From: Micromonospora sp. MP36 | GTDB lineage: Bacteria > Actinomycetota > Actinomycetes > Mycobacteriales > Micromonosporaceae | Reading direction: 5' to 3' | Assembly: GCF_008119785.1 (NCBI RefSeq) | Contig: NZ_VSFA01000002.1 | Coordinates: forward strand, 310,001 to 374,000 | Length of the DNA stretch: 64,000 nt | In this document: in pieces, positions 40,368 through 49,223 of the stretch | How the letters are laid out: every line of letters begins with the position of its first letter | Numbering within the stretch: position 1 is the first letter of the stretch | Notes under the pieces: model-generated | The model's database searches: none | What the model saw: only the letters and a program-made list of their open reading frames with translations | Told to the model about the DNA's origin: nothing | Made by a program: the position numbers and the translations under genes

Positions 40368-40409
40368 GTGGCGTTGAGCGCGATCATCCTCCCTTCGGCC
40401 GGAGCGTGA
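40368..40409 (+). CDS. 13-residue leader peptide, coupled to the SpoIIE gene
   Basis: GTG GCG TTG... encodes VALSAIILPSAGA and stops with TGA 40407-40409, which overlaps the GTG start of the next gene by GTGA. A strong GGGAGG site lies eight bases before it. The arrangement suggests that translation of the phosphatase depends on ribosomes finishing this leader. Confidence 0.5.
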   Translation: MALSAIILPSAGA

Positions 40410-41608
40410 CGGTGGACGGCGGCGCGGCCATGCTCCGCTACCACGAGGCCCGGCAGCAGGCCGAGTTGCTCGCCGAGCGGCTGGTCGCGCTGGCCGACAC
40501 CACTGTGCAGATGCATGCCGCGCCGAACTTCGGCCGGCTGCTGGCGGCGGCCGCGGCCGGTGCGGCGCGGATCTTCAAGAGCCCGGCGGCGGTGATTGCC
40601 GAGACCTTCGACGGCGACTGCCTGGCCGGGGTGGCCGCCGCGCCGGACGCCGCCGGGGTCCTCGTCCCGTGGACCATCGACGACACCGGGATGCCGATCG
40701 GCACCACCGTCCGGATCGACGAGCCGGGCAACTGGGCGCTGGCCGACTGGCCGACCGGCGACACGGTCACGGTGGCCGCCGCCCGGCTGCGGGAGGACCG
40801 GGCCGCGCTCTACGTGGTGGTGCCGACCGCCACGCAGACCGTCCGTACGCCGGTGCTGGTGCAGCTCGCCCAGGCCGTCGCCTCGGCGGTGGAGGCCCAG
40901 CGCTCCTTCGACCAGGAGCACCGGATCGCGGTGACCCTCCAGCGCAGCCTGCTGCCCCGCCGGCTCCCCGAGATTTCCGGCCTGGACCTGGCCGTCCGGT
41001 ACGAGCCGGCGAGCGCCCACACCGAGGTGGGCGGCGACTTCTACGAGCTGGTGATGCTCGACGGCCACCTGCTGATGGCGATCGGCGACGTGGCCGGGCA
41101 CTCGCTGCACGCCGCGACCGTGATGGCCGAGCTGCGGCACGCGGTGCGGGCGTACGCGGTCGAGGGGCATCCGCCGGGGGTGATCCTGGACCGGGTCAAC
41201 GAGCTGATGCGCATCCTGCTGCCGAGCGAGCTGGCCACGCTCTGCCTGCTGCTGCTGGACCCGGGCAGCGGGCTGATCCGGCTGGCCAGCGCCGGGCACC
41301 TGCCCGCCCTGATCAGCAGCGGCGGGCGGGTGGAGTTCGTGCAGCAGTCGGCGCCCCTGCTCGGGGTCCGTGCGCCGCGCCCGCCGGACCTGGAGTTCGT
41401 GCTGCCGGCCGGCGCGACGCTGGTCCTCTACACCGACGGCCTGATCGAGCGCCGGGACGCCACGATCGACGAGGGGATGGCGGCGCTGGGGGTCGTCGCC
41501 GCCCGGGTGGACGACGACCTCGACCAGTTCTGCCAGCGGCTGCTGGTCGAGCTGGCGCCGCCGGAGATCCATGACGACGTCGCGGTGGTCGCGGTCCGCC
41601 GCCGCTGA
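40406..41608 (+). CDS. SpoIIE/RsbU-type serine phosphatase
   Basis: A 400-residue phosphatase. The N-terminal GAF-like sensory half (residues 30-165) is followed by a short helix with QRSLLPRRLP, the usual start of RsbU-type domains. PP2C-like catalytic motifs are GGDFYELV, AIGDVAGHS, ASAGHLPAL and LYTDGLIERR. It probably dephosphorylates STAS proteins such as the neighbouring one (39850-40206). GTG 40406 overlaps a 13-codon leader. Confidence 0.9.
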   Translation: MTVDGGAAMLRYHEARQQAELLAERLVALADTTVQMHAAPNFGRLLAAAAAGAARIFKSPAAVIAETFDGDCLAGVAAAPDAAGVLVPWTIDDTGMPIGTTVRIDEPGNWALADWPTGDTVTVAAARLREDRAALYVVVPTATQTVRTPVLVQLAQAVASAVEAQRSFDQEHRIAVTLQRSLLPRRLPEISGLDLAVRYEPASAHTEVGGDFYELVMLDGHLLMAIGDVAGHSLHAATVMAELRHAVRAYAVEGHPPGVILDRVNELMRILLPSELATLCLLLLDPGSGLIRLASAGHLPALISSGGRVEFVQQSAPLLGVRAPRPPDLEFVLPAGATLVLYTDGLIERRDATIDEGMAALGVVAARVDDDLDQFCQRLLVELAPPEIHDDVAVVAVRRR

Positions 41609-41639
41609 GCACGGGGTCCGTCCGCAGCGCGCCCGAGCG

Positions 41640-42449
41640 TCACCCGCCGCGCGACGCGGCCAGCGAGCGGGCGTACGCGGCGGGGGAGACGCCGGTGACC
41701 GCGCTGAACTCGCGGACCAGGTGGGCCTGGTCGGCGTACCCGAGGTCGGCGGCGACCCGCGCCCAGTCCAGCGGCCCGGCGGCGGCCTGTTCGATCGCCT
41801 CCTGGAGGCGGTACCGCCGGATCACCCACTTCGGACCGACGCCGACGTGATCGAGGAAGAGCCGTTGCAACCGCCGGGTCGAGACGGCGTGCCGCCGGGC
41901 GAAGTCGTCCACCCGCAGGATCCGCCGGTCGGCGCGGATCTCCTCGACCAGCGCGGTGGCCTCGGCGGCGAGCGGGTCCGGCGCCGGCGCCCAGCTGGTG
42001 AGCAGCTCGTCCAGCCGGCGGCACCGCTCGTCGTCCGGGCCGGCACAGTGTTCGCCCTGGACCGGTAGCCCGACCTGCGCGAGCGGCCGGCGCTGCCCGG
42101 TCAGCTCACTGACCGGCCGCGGCCAGAAGGGCCGGAAGCCGCCGGGGCGGAACTGGATGCCGCTGACCCGGCCGGTGCCGCGCAGCGTGACGGTGAACAG
42201 CTCCAGGCCGACCCCGGCCACCTCACCGGTCTCCGGGCCGCCCGCCTGGGTCTGGAACACCACGTTGACGGCCGGGTGCGGCACCACCCGCTGCACGTGC
42301 GGCTCGGTCAGCTCCCAGTCGACCAGCCAGTAGTGCTCGACGTACGGGCGCAGCGCGGGCGCGGCCAGCCGGCGCCGGAAGCGCACGTTCCGCAGCAGCC
42401 GGCTCGGGTCGAGGATGCCGCGGCTGTCCCGTCGCGGTTCGTGTCGCAT
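41640..42449 (-). CDS. AraC-family regulator
   Basis: A 269-residue transcription factor. The N-terminal DUF6597-like domain (LRPYVEHYWLVDWELTEPHV, PAVNVVFQTQAG) is followed by two C-terminal helix-turn-helix motifs (DFARRHAVSTRRLQRLFLDH, WARVAADLGYADQAHLVREF). ATG 42449 (MRHEPRRD) is used. Divergent from a TIGR03086 protein by 31 bases, with promoters that must overlap. Effector unknown. Confidence 0.9.
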   Translation of the reverse strand: MRHEPRRDSRGILDPSRLLRNVRFRRRLAAPALRPYVEHYWLVDWELTEPHVQRVVPHPAVNVVFQTQAGGPETGEVAGVGLELFTVTLRGTGRVSGIQFRPGGFRPFWPRPVSELTGQRRPLAQVGLPVQGEHCAGPDDERCRRLDELLTSWAPAPDPLAAEATALVEEIRADRRILRVDDFARRHAVSTRRLQRLFLDHVGVGPKWVIRRYRLQEAIEQAAAGPLDWARVAADLGYADQAHLVREFSAVTGVSPAAYARSLAASRGG

Positions 42450-42480
42450 TTCTTCAAGACCACCCCCATACGCTGGCCCT

Positions 42481-43047
42481 ATGAGCACGAAGACTAGTGA
42501 GCTGCTGGCCGCCGCCGCGCCCCGGACGGTGGCGGTGGTCCAGGACATCTCCGACGATCAGCTCGACCTGCCCACCCCGTGCCCCGACTACTCGGTGCGC
42601 GACCTGCTCAACCACCTGTACGACGTGGTGGTCAACTTCCAGGTGCTCGCCCGGCGGCAGGAGGTGGACTGGTCGGCGAAGGACGACCACCTGACCGAGG
42701 GCTGGCGGGACCGGTTCGCGGCGGAGACCGTACGCCTGACCGAGGCGTGGTCGGACCCGGCGGCGCTGGAGGGTGTCTCGCCGGGGATGGGGCTGCCGCA
42801 GGAGACAGTCGGCGACATGGCCCTCATCGACCTCACCGTGCACGCCTGGGACCTGGCCCGGGCGACCGGGCAGCGGTTCGAGATCGAACCGGCGGTGCTG
42901 GCGGCGGGCCACGGCTTCATGGACCGGATGGGAGAGACCGGCCAGCGGATGGGGGCGTTCGGCGAACCGGTGCCCACCACCTCCGACGCCACCGCCCTGG
43001 ACCAGTTGCTCGGCCGGACCGGCCGGAACCCGGCCTGGACCCCCTGA
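42481..43047 (+). CDS. TIGR03086-family (mycothiol-type DinB-fold) protein
   Basis: A 188-residue four-helix-bundle protein of the TIGR03086/maleylpyruvate-isomerase-like family. The typical N-terminal PTPCPDYSVRDLLNHLYDVV includes a metal-type His, and ALIDLTVHAWDLARATGQ holds a second one. Members are thought to be mycothiol-dependent metalloenzymes; the reaction is not known. TACGCT six bases before ATG 42481 indicates leaderless translation. Divergent from AraC. Confidence 0.88.
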   Translation: MSTKTSELLAAAAPRTVAVVQDISDDQLDLPTPCPDYSVRDLLNHLYDVVVNFQVLARRQEVDWSAKDDHLTEGWRDRFAAETVRLTEAWSDPAALEGVSPGMGLPQETVGDMALIDLTVHAWDLARATGQRFEIEPAVLAAGHGFMDRMGETGQRMGAFGEPVPTTSDATALDQLLGRTGRNPAWTP

Positions 43048-43209
43048 CTCCCGCTGTTCTTCCCGCGCGCCAGCACGACGGTGGCGGAGCTGTGGACGAC
43101 CTGATGTGACGCGGTGGCCACCGCCGACGCTGTTCGCACCGGGAGGCCCACCGGTGGCCCTCCCGGGCCGAAGGGCCGGCGGAGAGCGCGACAGCGGGAG
43201 ACCAGCAGC

Positions 43210-43620
43210 ATGCACAACCAGCCCGGCAACGCGGCGCCGGTGTTCGTCGACCGGACCGGACGGCGCCGCCGGTTGACGGTGGTCGCGGGTACGGCGATGG
43301 GCCTCGGCCTGCTCACCAGCTTCGGGTTGATCCTCGCCGGTCTCTTCTTCGACTCCTCGGTGCCGCTGCCCGGCTGGTCGGAGACGAAGGTCCAGCCGCC
43401 GATCAAGATTGGCGTCGACGCCCCGTCCCGGGGCGAGCAGCGGACCAGTCCCCGGCCCGAGCCGGTGACCAGCACGACCCCGCCGGCGCTCACCCCGACC
43501 GCCACCGGGACGACGACCACCCGGGCCGCCACCTCTGCGGTCCCACGACCGTCGGTGCCGGGGCAGGGTGACGAGCGGCGGCGCAGCGCCAAGCCGACCC
43601 GGACTCCGGGCAAGCCCTGA
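43210..43620 (+). CDS. Single-pass membrane protein of the deacetylase operon
   Basis: A 136-residue protein with a cytoplasmic basic start (RTGRRRRLTVVAG), one membrane helix (about 25-46, MGLGLLTSFGLILAGLFF) and a Thr/Pro-rich outer part ending in Lys/Arg (KPTRTPGKP). No catalytic motif. It ends two bases before the deacetylase-transferase gene, so the two are an operon. It may be a synthase-associated anchor subunit. Confidence 0.7.
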   Translation: MHNQPGNAAPVFVDRTGRRRRLTVVAGTAMGLGLLTSFGLILAGLFFDSSVPLPGWSETKVQPPIKIGVDAPSRGEQRTSPRPEPVTSTTPPALTPTATGTTTTRAATSAVPRPSVPGQGDERRRSAKPTRTPGKP

Positions 43621-43622
43621 CC

Positions 43623-45740
43623 ATGGCGCGACACGTGGCCCGCCGCGACCCCCGGGCGCACTGGTTGCTGCTCCTGCTGGGGCTGGTCGCGCTGCTCGCG
43701 GCGCTCAGCTTCAACGGTCTGGTCACCAACGTCCGGGGCGGCTCCGGCCCGGTCCAGGCAGCTGCGGTGCCCGCGCCGAACGGGATCAGCACGGCTGGAC
43801 CCGTGCTGCGGCTGGACGGCCCCACGCCGGTCACCCGGCGGCTCGCGCCACGCACCCTGGCGCTGACCTTCGACGACGGGCCGGACCCGCGGTGGACGCC
43901 GCAGGTGCTCGACGTGCTGCGCCGGCACCATGCCCACGCCACCTTCTTCGTGGTCGGCGCCCGGGTGAACGAGCATCCCGAACTGGTCCGGCGGATCCTG
44001 GCCGAGGGGCACGAGATCGGCTCGCACACCTTCACCCACGCGGACGTTGCTGCCGTGCCCGGCTGGCGGGCCGGGGCCGAGCTGGCCTGGACGCGGAATG
44101 CGATCGCCGGTGCCACCGGTCGCGAGGTGACCTTGTTCCGGCCGCCCTTCTCGTCGACCCCGGCGGCGCTGACCGGGCCGCTGTACGGCGCGCTGCGCGG
44201 CGCCGCCGGGAGAGGGCACGTGGCGGTGCTCGCCGACCTGGACACCCGGGACTGGGAGTGTCCGGGCGTCCCGGCCATCGTCCGGGCGGCCACGCCGCAG
44301 GGCGGCGCCGGGGCGGTGGTGCTCATGCACGACGGCGGCGGCGACCGCAGCCAGACCGTGGCCGCCCTCGACCAGTTGCTGCCCCGGCTGGCCGAGGCGG
44401 GATACCGATTCACCACCGTGTCGGAGGGCATCGGGGCACCGGCGTCGATGCTCCCGGCCGGTGCCGGCGCCCGGCTGAGCGGGATGGCGCTGCGCTGGGC
44501 GCAGACCGGCGCAGGCTGGCTGGCCTCGGCCATGAACCTGCTGCTCGGCGTGGCTCTGGTGCTCGCGGTGGCGCGGCTCGCCGTGCAGGTGGTCTGCGCA
44601 CAACGGCACGTACGCCGGGTCCGCCGGCCGCGGCGGCGCCGGCCCGAGGTGACCGCACCCGTCTCAGTGATCGTGCCGGCGTACAACGAGGCCGCGAACA
44701 TCGCCGCCACCGTGCGGTCGCTGGTCGCCAGCGCGTACCCGACGCTGGAGGTGATCGTGGTCGACGACGGCTCCACCGACGGCACCGCCGACATCGTCGA
44801 GCGGATGCGGCTGCGCGGGGTACGCGTCATCCGGCAGGCGAACGCCGGCAAGCCGGCCGCGCTGAACACCGGCATCCGGGCCGCCCGTGCCGACCTGCTG
44901 GTGCTGGTCGACGGGGACACCGTCTTCCAGCCGGACACCGTTTACCGACTGGTCCAGGGCTTCGCGGACCCGCGCGTCGGCGCGATCAGCGGCAACACGA
45001 AGGTGGCCAACCGGCGCCGGCTGCTTGGCCGCTGGCAGCACCTGGAGTACGTGATCGGCTTCAACCTCGACCGCCGGATGTACGACGTGTTGGAGTGTAT
45101 GCCGACCATCCCCGGGGCGATCGGGGCGTTCCGCCGTCAGGTGCTGCTCGCTGTCGGCGGCGTACCCGCCGACACCCTGGCCGAGGACACCGACCTGACC
45201 ATGCAGGTGCTCCGGGCCGGCTGGCGGGTGGGGTACGAGGAGAGTGCGATCGCCTGGACCGAGGCACCGTCTTCGCTGCGCCAGCTCTGGCGGCAGCGCT
45301 ACCGCTGGTGCTACGGCACCATGCAGGCGATGTGGAAGCACCGACAGGCGCTGCGCGAGCCGGGGGCCGGCGGGAAGCTGGGCCGTCGAGGGCTGCCGTA
45401 CCTGACCGTGTTCCAACTCGTGCTGCCGTTGGCCGCTCCGGCGGTCGACATCTTCGCCCTCTACGGGCTGCTCTTCCTGCCCTGGTCGAAGCTGGTGCTG
45501 GCGTGGCTCGGGCTGCTCCTGCTCCAGGGCTTCACCGCCGCGTACGCGCTGCGCCTGGACCGGGAACGGTTCGGACCGCTGTGGGCGCTGCCGTTCCAGC
45601 AGCTCGTCTACCGGCAGGTGATGTACCTGGTGGTGGTGCAGTCGGTGGTGACCGCGGTGATCGGCAACCGGTTGCGCTGGCAGCGGATGGCGCGTACCGG
45701 GGAGGCGGCCGCCCTGGTGCCGGCGGCCCCGGTCGGCTGA
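43623..45740 (+). CDS. Bifunctional polysaccharide deacetylase and family-2 glycosyltransferase
   Basis: A 705-residue membrane fusion enzyme. The N-terminal helix (17-38) is followed by a NodB deacetylase domain (about 78-270: TLALTFDDGPDPRW, SHTFTH, RPPFSSTPAA, HDGGGDR). A second helix near 300 leads into a GT2 synthase domain (about 340-590: VIVPAYNEAANIAA, VDDGSTDG, DGDTVF, AEDTDL, and QxxRW as QRYRW), then C-terminal helices. It looks like an N-acetylglucosamine-type polymer synthase joined to its deacetylase, acting on an exported polysaccharide. Confidence 0.92.
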   Translation: MARHVARRDPRAHWLLLLLGLVALLAALSFNGLVTNVRGGSGPVQAAAVPAPNGISTAGPVLRLDGPTPVTRRLAPRTLALTFDDGPDPRWTPQVLDVLRRHHAHATFFVVGARVNEHPELVRRILAEGHEIGSHTFTHADVAAVPGWRAGAELAWTRNAIAGATGREVTLFRPPFSSTPAALTGPLYGALRGAAGRGHVAVLADLDTRDWECPGVPAIVRAATPQGGAGAVVLMHDGGGDRSQTVAALDQLLPRLAEAGYRFTTVSEGIGAPASMLPAGAGARLSGMALRWAQTGAGWLASAMNLLLGVALVLAVARLAVQVVCAQRHVRRVRRPRRRRPEVTAPVSVIVPAYNEAANIAATVRSLVASAYPTLEVIVVDDGSTDGTADIVERMRLRGVRVIRQANAGKPAALNTGIRAARADLLVLVDGDTVFQPDTVYRLVQGFADPRVGAISGNTKVANRRRLLGRWQHLEYVIGFNLDRRMYDVLECMPTIPGAIGAFRRQVLLAVGGVPADTLAEDTDLTMQVLRAGWRVGYEESAIAWTEAPSSLRQLWRQRYRWCYGTMQAMWKHRQALREPGAGGKLGRRGLPYLTVFQLVLPLAAPAVDIFALYGLLFLPWSKLVLAWLGLLLLQGFTAAYALRLDRERFGPLWALPFQQLVYRQVMYLVVVQSVVTAVIGNRLRWQRMARTGEAAALVPAAPVG

Positions 45741-45813
45741 ACGGCCCCCGGGCGGCCCGTGCGGTGACGGCGATCCGCCGTACGAGTGCGATGCGGCGGG
45801 CGTCAGCGCCGGA

Positions 45814-45993
45814 TCAGCGGCCGCCGAGGAGGCCGGCGGACCAGGAGACGGCCAGGCCGATCACCACCGAGCAGCAGCAGACCAGCAGGGCGGCGGCCAC
45901 CACCGCGAGGATCACCCAGGTCGGCCCGCGCCGGGCCGCCCCCGCCGGGCCTGCCTCCGCCCCGGCCGGCTCGTCCTCCTCGGCCCGACTCAC
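45814..45993 (-). CDS. Small single-pass membrane protein
   Basis: A 59-residue protein: acidic, Gly/Ala-rich N-terminus (MSRAEEDEPAGAEAGPAG), then one helix with a Cys triplet (WVILAVVAAALLVCCCSVV) and tail SWSAGLLGGR. GTG 45993. TAGACT lies six bases upstream, so it is probably leaderless. Stop TGA 45816-45814. Function unknown. It is convergent with the polysaccharide operon and divergent from the dehydratase. Confidence 0.62.
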   Translation of the reverse strand: MSRAEEDEPAGAEAGPAGAARRGPTWVILAVVAAALLVCCCSVVIGLAVSWSAGLLGGR

Positions 45994-46033
45994 CGGGGCA
46001 GTCTAGGCGCCCACAGCGGGGCAGGATGGGCCG

Positions 46034-46978
46034 ATGGAGCTGATCTCGATCGAGGACGTCCGGGCGGCCGCCGAGGACATCGCCGGCACCGTCGTGCGTA
46101 CGCCGCTGCTGCCGGCGCCGTGGGACGACGAGCTGTGGCTCAAGCCGGAGAGCCTGCAACCGGTGGGGTCGTTCAAGCTGCGCGGCGCGACGCATGCCGT
46201 GGCCCGGCTCGACCCGGCCGTCCGGTCCCGCGGCGTGGTGACCCACTCGTCCGGCAACCACGGGCAGGCCCTCGCCTACGCCGCCCGGGCGTTCGGTGTC
46301 CCGTGCACGGTGGTCGTCCCCGAGGGGGCGCCGCAGGTCAAGGTGGACCAGATCCGGGCGCTCGGCGCCGAGGTGCGGCTGGTCACGCCGGCCCGCCGGC
46401 TGCCGGAGGCGGAGCGGATCGCCGCCGACACCGGCGCCACGCTGGTGCCACCCTTCGACGACCGGCGGATCATCGCCGGGCAGGGCACGATCGGGCTGGA
46501 GGTCGTGGCGGACCTGCCCGACGTCGACGTGGTGCTGGTGCCGGTCGGCGGGGGCGGGCTCGCCTCGGGGGTCGCCACGGCGGTGAAGGCGCTGCGCCCG
46601 CAGGCCGCGGTCGTCGGGGTGGAACCGCTGCTCGCCGCGGACGCCCGGGACTCGCTCGCCGCCGGTGAGGTGGTGGTCTGGGACGTCGAGCGCACCTACC
46701 GGACCAGCGCGGACGGGCTGCGGACGAACCTGTCCGAGCTGACCTTGGCCCACCTGCGGGCCCGCCTCGACGGCATCGTCACGGTGACCGAGGAGGAGAT
46801 CACCGCGACGATGGGCCGCCTGGCCCGCGAGGCCCGGCTGGTGGTGGAGCCGAGCGGCGCCGTGTCGGTCGCCGCTCGCCTCTTCCGCCGCGACGAGTTG
46901 CCGTCGGGCCGTACCGCCGCCGTGATCACCGGCGGCAACGTCGACCCGGCTCGCCTGGCGTCGGTGCTCGTCGGCTGA
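46034..46978 (+). CDS. Threonine/serine dehydratase (PLP fold II)
   Basis: A 314-residue PLP enzyme of the threonine dehydratase family. The Schiff-base lysine is in SFKLRGATHAV. THSSGNHGQALAYAARAFG and the phosphate-binding VPVGGGGLASGVATAVKAL are in place. It has no C-terminal ACT domain, so it is of the catabolic or serine-racemase-like size. Serine racemase activity cannot be excluded. CAGGAT six bases before ATG 46034 suggests a leaderless message. Confidence 0.9.
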   Translation: MELISIEDVRAAAEDIAGTVVRTPLLPAPWDDELWLKPESLQPVGSFKLRGATHAVARLDPAVRSRGVVTHSSGNHGQALAYAARAFGVPCTVVVPEGAPQVKVDQIRALGAEVRLVTPARRLPEAERIAADTGATLVPPFDDRRIIAGQGTIGLEVVADLPDVDVVLVPVGGGGLASGVATAVKALRPQAAVVGVEPLLAADARDSLAAGEVVVWDVERTYRTSADGLRTNLSELTLAHLRARLDGIVTVTEEEITATMGRLAREARLVVEPSGAVSVAARLFRRDELPSGRTAAVITGGNVDPARLASVLVG

Positions 46979-46983
46979 GCCTC

Positions 46984-47019
46984 AGGCAGGACCCCCGCTG
47001 GCCGGCGGGGGTCCTGCCT
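46984..47019. terminator. Intrinsic terminator between convergent genes
   Basis: AGGCAGGACCCCCGC (46984-46998) and GCGGGGGTCCTGCCT (47005-47019) form a perfect 15-base stem with a six-base loop, followed by TTTGT on the plus strand. It serves the dehydratase and, in the other direction, the peptidase. Confidence 0.9.
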
Positions 47020-47026
47020 TTGTCGT

Positions 47027-49123
47027 TCAGGCGCGGTTGAGGCGGTCGAGGATCCAGGCGTTGATGAACGCCTCCTCGCGCCAGGCGTCGTAGCGGCCGC
47101 TCGGGCCGCCGTGGCCGGCGCCCATCTCGGTCTTGAGCAGGTAGTCGCCCTCCGGGGCGACCGCCCGCAGCCGGGCGATCCACTTGGCCGGCTCGTGATA
47201 GAGCACCCGGGTGTCGTTCAGGCTGGTCACCGCGAGGATGGCCGGGTAGGCGACCTCGGCCACGTTCTCATACGGGGTGTACGACTTCATGTACGCGTAC
47301 ACCTCGGGGTCGTCGAGCGGGTTGCCCCACTCCTCCCACTCGGTGACGGTGAGCGGCAGCGACGGGTCGAGGATCGAGGTGAGCGCGTCCACGAAGGGCA
47401 CCTGCGCGACGATCCCGGTGAACGCGTCCGGGGCGAGGTTGGCCACCGCGCCCATCAGCAGGCCGCCGGCCGACGCGCCCCGGGCCACCAGCCGGTCGGT
47501 GGCCGTCCAGCCGGCCTTGACCAGGTGCCGGGCGCAGGCCACGAAGTCGGTGAAGGTGTTCTTCTTGGCGAGCAGCTTGCCCTCGTCGTACCAGCGCCGG
47601 CCCAGTTCGCCGCCGCCGCGGATGTGCGCCACGGCGAAGATGACGCCGCGGTCGAGGAGGCTGAGCCGGGCGATGGAGAACCAGGGGTCCATGCTCGCCT
47701 CGTAGGAGCCGTAGCCGTAGATGAGACAGGGAGCGGAGCCGTCGCGCGGGGTGTCCTTCCGGCAGACCAGTGAGATCGGCACCCGGGTGCCGTCGTCGGC
47801 CAGCGCCCAGTCCCGGTGCTGCTCGTAGTCGGCCGGGTCGTACGCCCGCCCGTCCGGCCCGGGGCGGACCGGCTTCTGCTTGCGCAGCACCATCTGCCGG
47901 GTGACCAGGTCGTAGTCGTAGACCGAGTCCGGGGTGACCAGCGAGGTGTAGCGGAGCCGCACCTCCCGGGTGCGGTACTCCGGGTTGGCGTCCAGCCCGA
48001 CGCTGTAGATCGGCTCCGGGAAGTCGATGTCGTACGGGTCGCCACCACCGACCGGCAGCACCCGCAGCCCAGTGAGCCCGTTGCTGCGCAGCGAGACGAT
48101 CAGGTGGTTCTCGAACGCGTCGACGGACTCCAGCCGGGTGCCGGGTGCGTGCTCGATCAGGGGTGTCCAGTCGCCGGGCGTGTCCGCCGAGGTGAACGCC
48201 AGCGCGAAGTCCTCCGCGCCGTCGTTGTGCAGGATCAGGAACCGGTGCCCGTGGTGCTCCACCGAGTACTCGACGCCCTGCCGGCGCGGGGCGATTACGG
48301 CCGGCTCGCCGGTCGGGTTGGCCGCCGGGATCACCCGTACCTCGCTGGTGATCTTGCTATGGATGTCGATCATCACGAACCGCTCGGAGCGGGTCAGCTC
48401 GACGCCCACCCAGAACCGCTCGTCGTCCTCCTGGTGGACCACCACGTCCTCGCTCGACGGGGTGCCGACGGCGTGCCGCCAGACCCGGTTCGGCCGCCAG
48501 GCGTCGTCCACGGTGACGTAGAAGAGCGTCGAGGCGTCGCGTGACCAGGCGGTGCCGTAGAAGGTGTCCGGGATCTCGTCGGGCAGCACCTCGCCGGTGC
48601 CGAGGTCCTTGATCCGCAGGGTGAACCGCTCGTCGCCGGCGAAGTCGGTGGAGTATGCCAGCCAGCGCCCGTCGGGGCTGACGTCGAACGCGCCCAGGGC
48701 GAAGAAGTCGTGCCCCTCGGCGAGCAGGTTGCCGTCCAGCAGCACCTCCTCGCCCTCCAGCGGGGCACCGTCGGCGCTGATCGGGGGCTCGGTCTCGCCG
48801 TTCCGGACGGCCCGGCGGCAGTGCACGCCGTACTGCTGGCCCTCGACGGTGCGGGTGTAGTACCAGTACCCGTCCTTGCGGGTGGGCACCGACAGGTCGG
48901 TCTCCTGGGTGCGCCGGCGGGTCTCCTCGAACAATCGGGACCGCAGCTCGGCCAGGTGCGCGGTGTGCGCCTCGGTGTAGGCGTTCTCCGCGGTCAGGTA
49001 GGCGATCGTCTCCGGGTCGTCCTTGGCCGCCAGCCAGGCGTACTCGTCGACGACGGTGTCGCCGTGGTGGGTGCGCTCGCTCGGCACCCGCTTGGCGACG
49101 GGTAACGGGGTCTCGGTGGTCAC
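47027..49123 (-). CDS. ptrB: Oligopeptidase B (S9 family)
   Basis: A 698-residue prolyl-oligopeptidase-family enzyme. The N-terminal seven-bladed propeller (about 75-400) gates the alpha/beta-hydrolase domain (about 420-690). The catalytic triad is visible: S551 in RGASAGGLLMG, Asp in SLNDTRVLY and His in GAGHGGPSGRY. Glu-rich residues favouring basic P1 (oligopeptidase B) fit the family. GTG 49123 with TAACGT six bases upstream points to a leaderless transcript. Confidence 0.9.
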   Translation of the reverse strand: MTTETPLPVAKRVPSERTHHGDTVVDEYAWLAAKDDPETIAYLTAENAYTEAHTAHLAELRSRLFEETRRRTQETDLSVPTRKDGYWYYTRTVEGQQYGVHCRRAVRNGETEPPISADGAPLEGEEVLLDGNLLAEGHDFFALGAFDVSPDGRWLAYSTDFAGDERFTLRIKDLGTGEVLPDEIPDTFYGTAWSRDASTLFYVTVDDAWRPNRVWRHAVGTPSSEDVVVHQEDDERFWVGVELTRSERFVMIDIHSKITSEVRVIPAANPTGEPAVIAPRRQGVEYSVEHHGHRFLILHNDGAEDFALAFTSADTPGDWTPLIEHAPGTRLESVDAFENHLIVSLRSNGLTGLRVLPVGGGDPYDIDFPEPIYSVGLDANPEYRTREVRLRYTSLVTPDSVYDYDLVTRQMVLRKQKPVRPGPDGRAYDPADYEQHRDWALADDGTRVPISLVCRKDTPRDGSAPCLIYGYGSYEASMDPWFSIARLSLLDRGVIFAVAHIRGGGELGRRWYDEGKLLAKKNTFTDFVACARHLVKAGWTATDRLVARGASAGGLLMGAVANLAPDAFTGIVAQVPFVDALTSILDPSLPLTVTEWEEWGNPLDDPEVYAYMKSYTPYENVAEVAYPAILAVTSLNDTRVLYHEPAKWIARLRAVAPEGDYLLKTEMGAGHGGPSGRYDAWREEAFINAWILDRLNRA

Positions 49124-49199
49124 GGCGTCACGTTACCGGCCGGCCGCCCGGTTCCGGGCCGTCGCACTGTCGGATCTGGCAACTCGCGGTCCGAGACTT

Positions 49200-49215
49200 T
49201 CGAACATGTGTACGA
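49200..49215. promoter_or_regulatory. LexA (SOS) box of the FAD oxidoreductase
   Basis: TCGAACATGTGTACGA fits the TCGAAC-4-GTTCGA pattern with one mismatch. It overlaps the -10 box TACGAT (49211-49216) of the downstream gene, an arrangement expected for repression. Confidence 0.65.
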
Positions 49216-49223
49216 TGACCGCC

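Noticed and set aside
40669..41574. Long alternative frame inside the SpoIIE gene
   Set aside because: Lies in another frame of a well-supported phosphatase; Gly/Arg/Ala-rich with no motifs.
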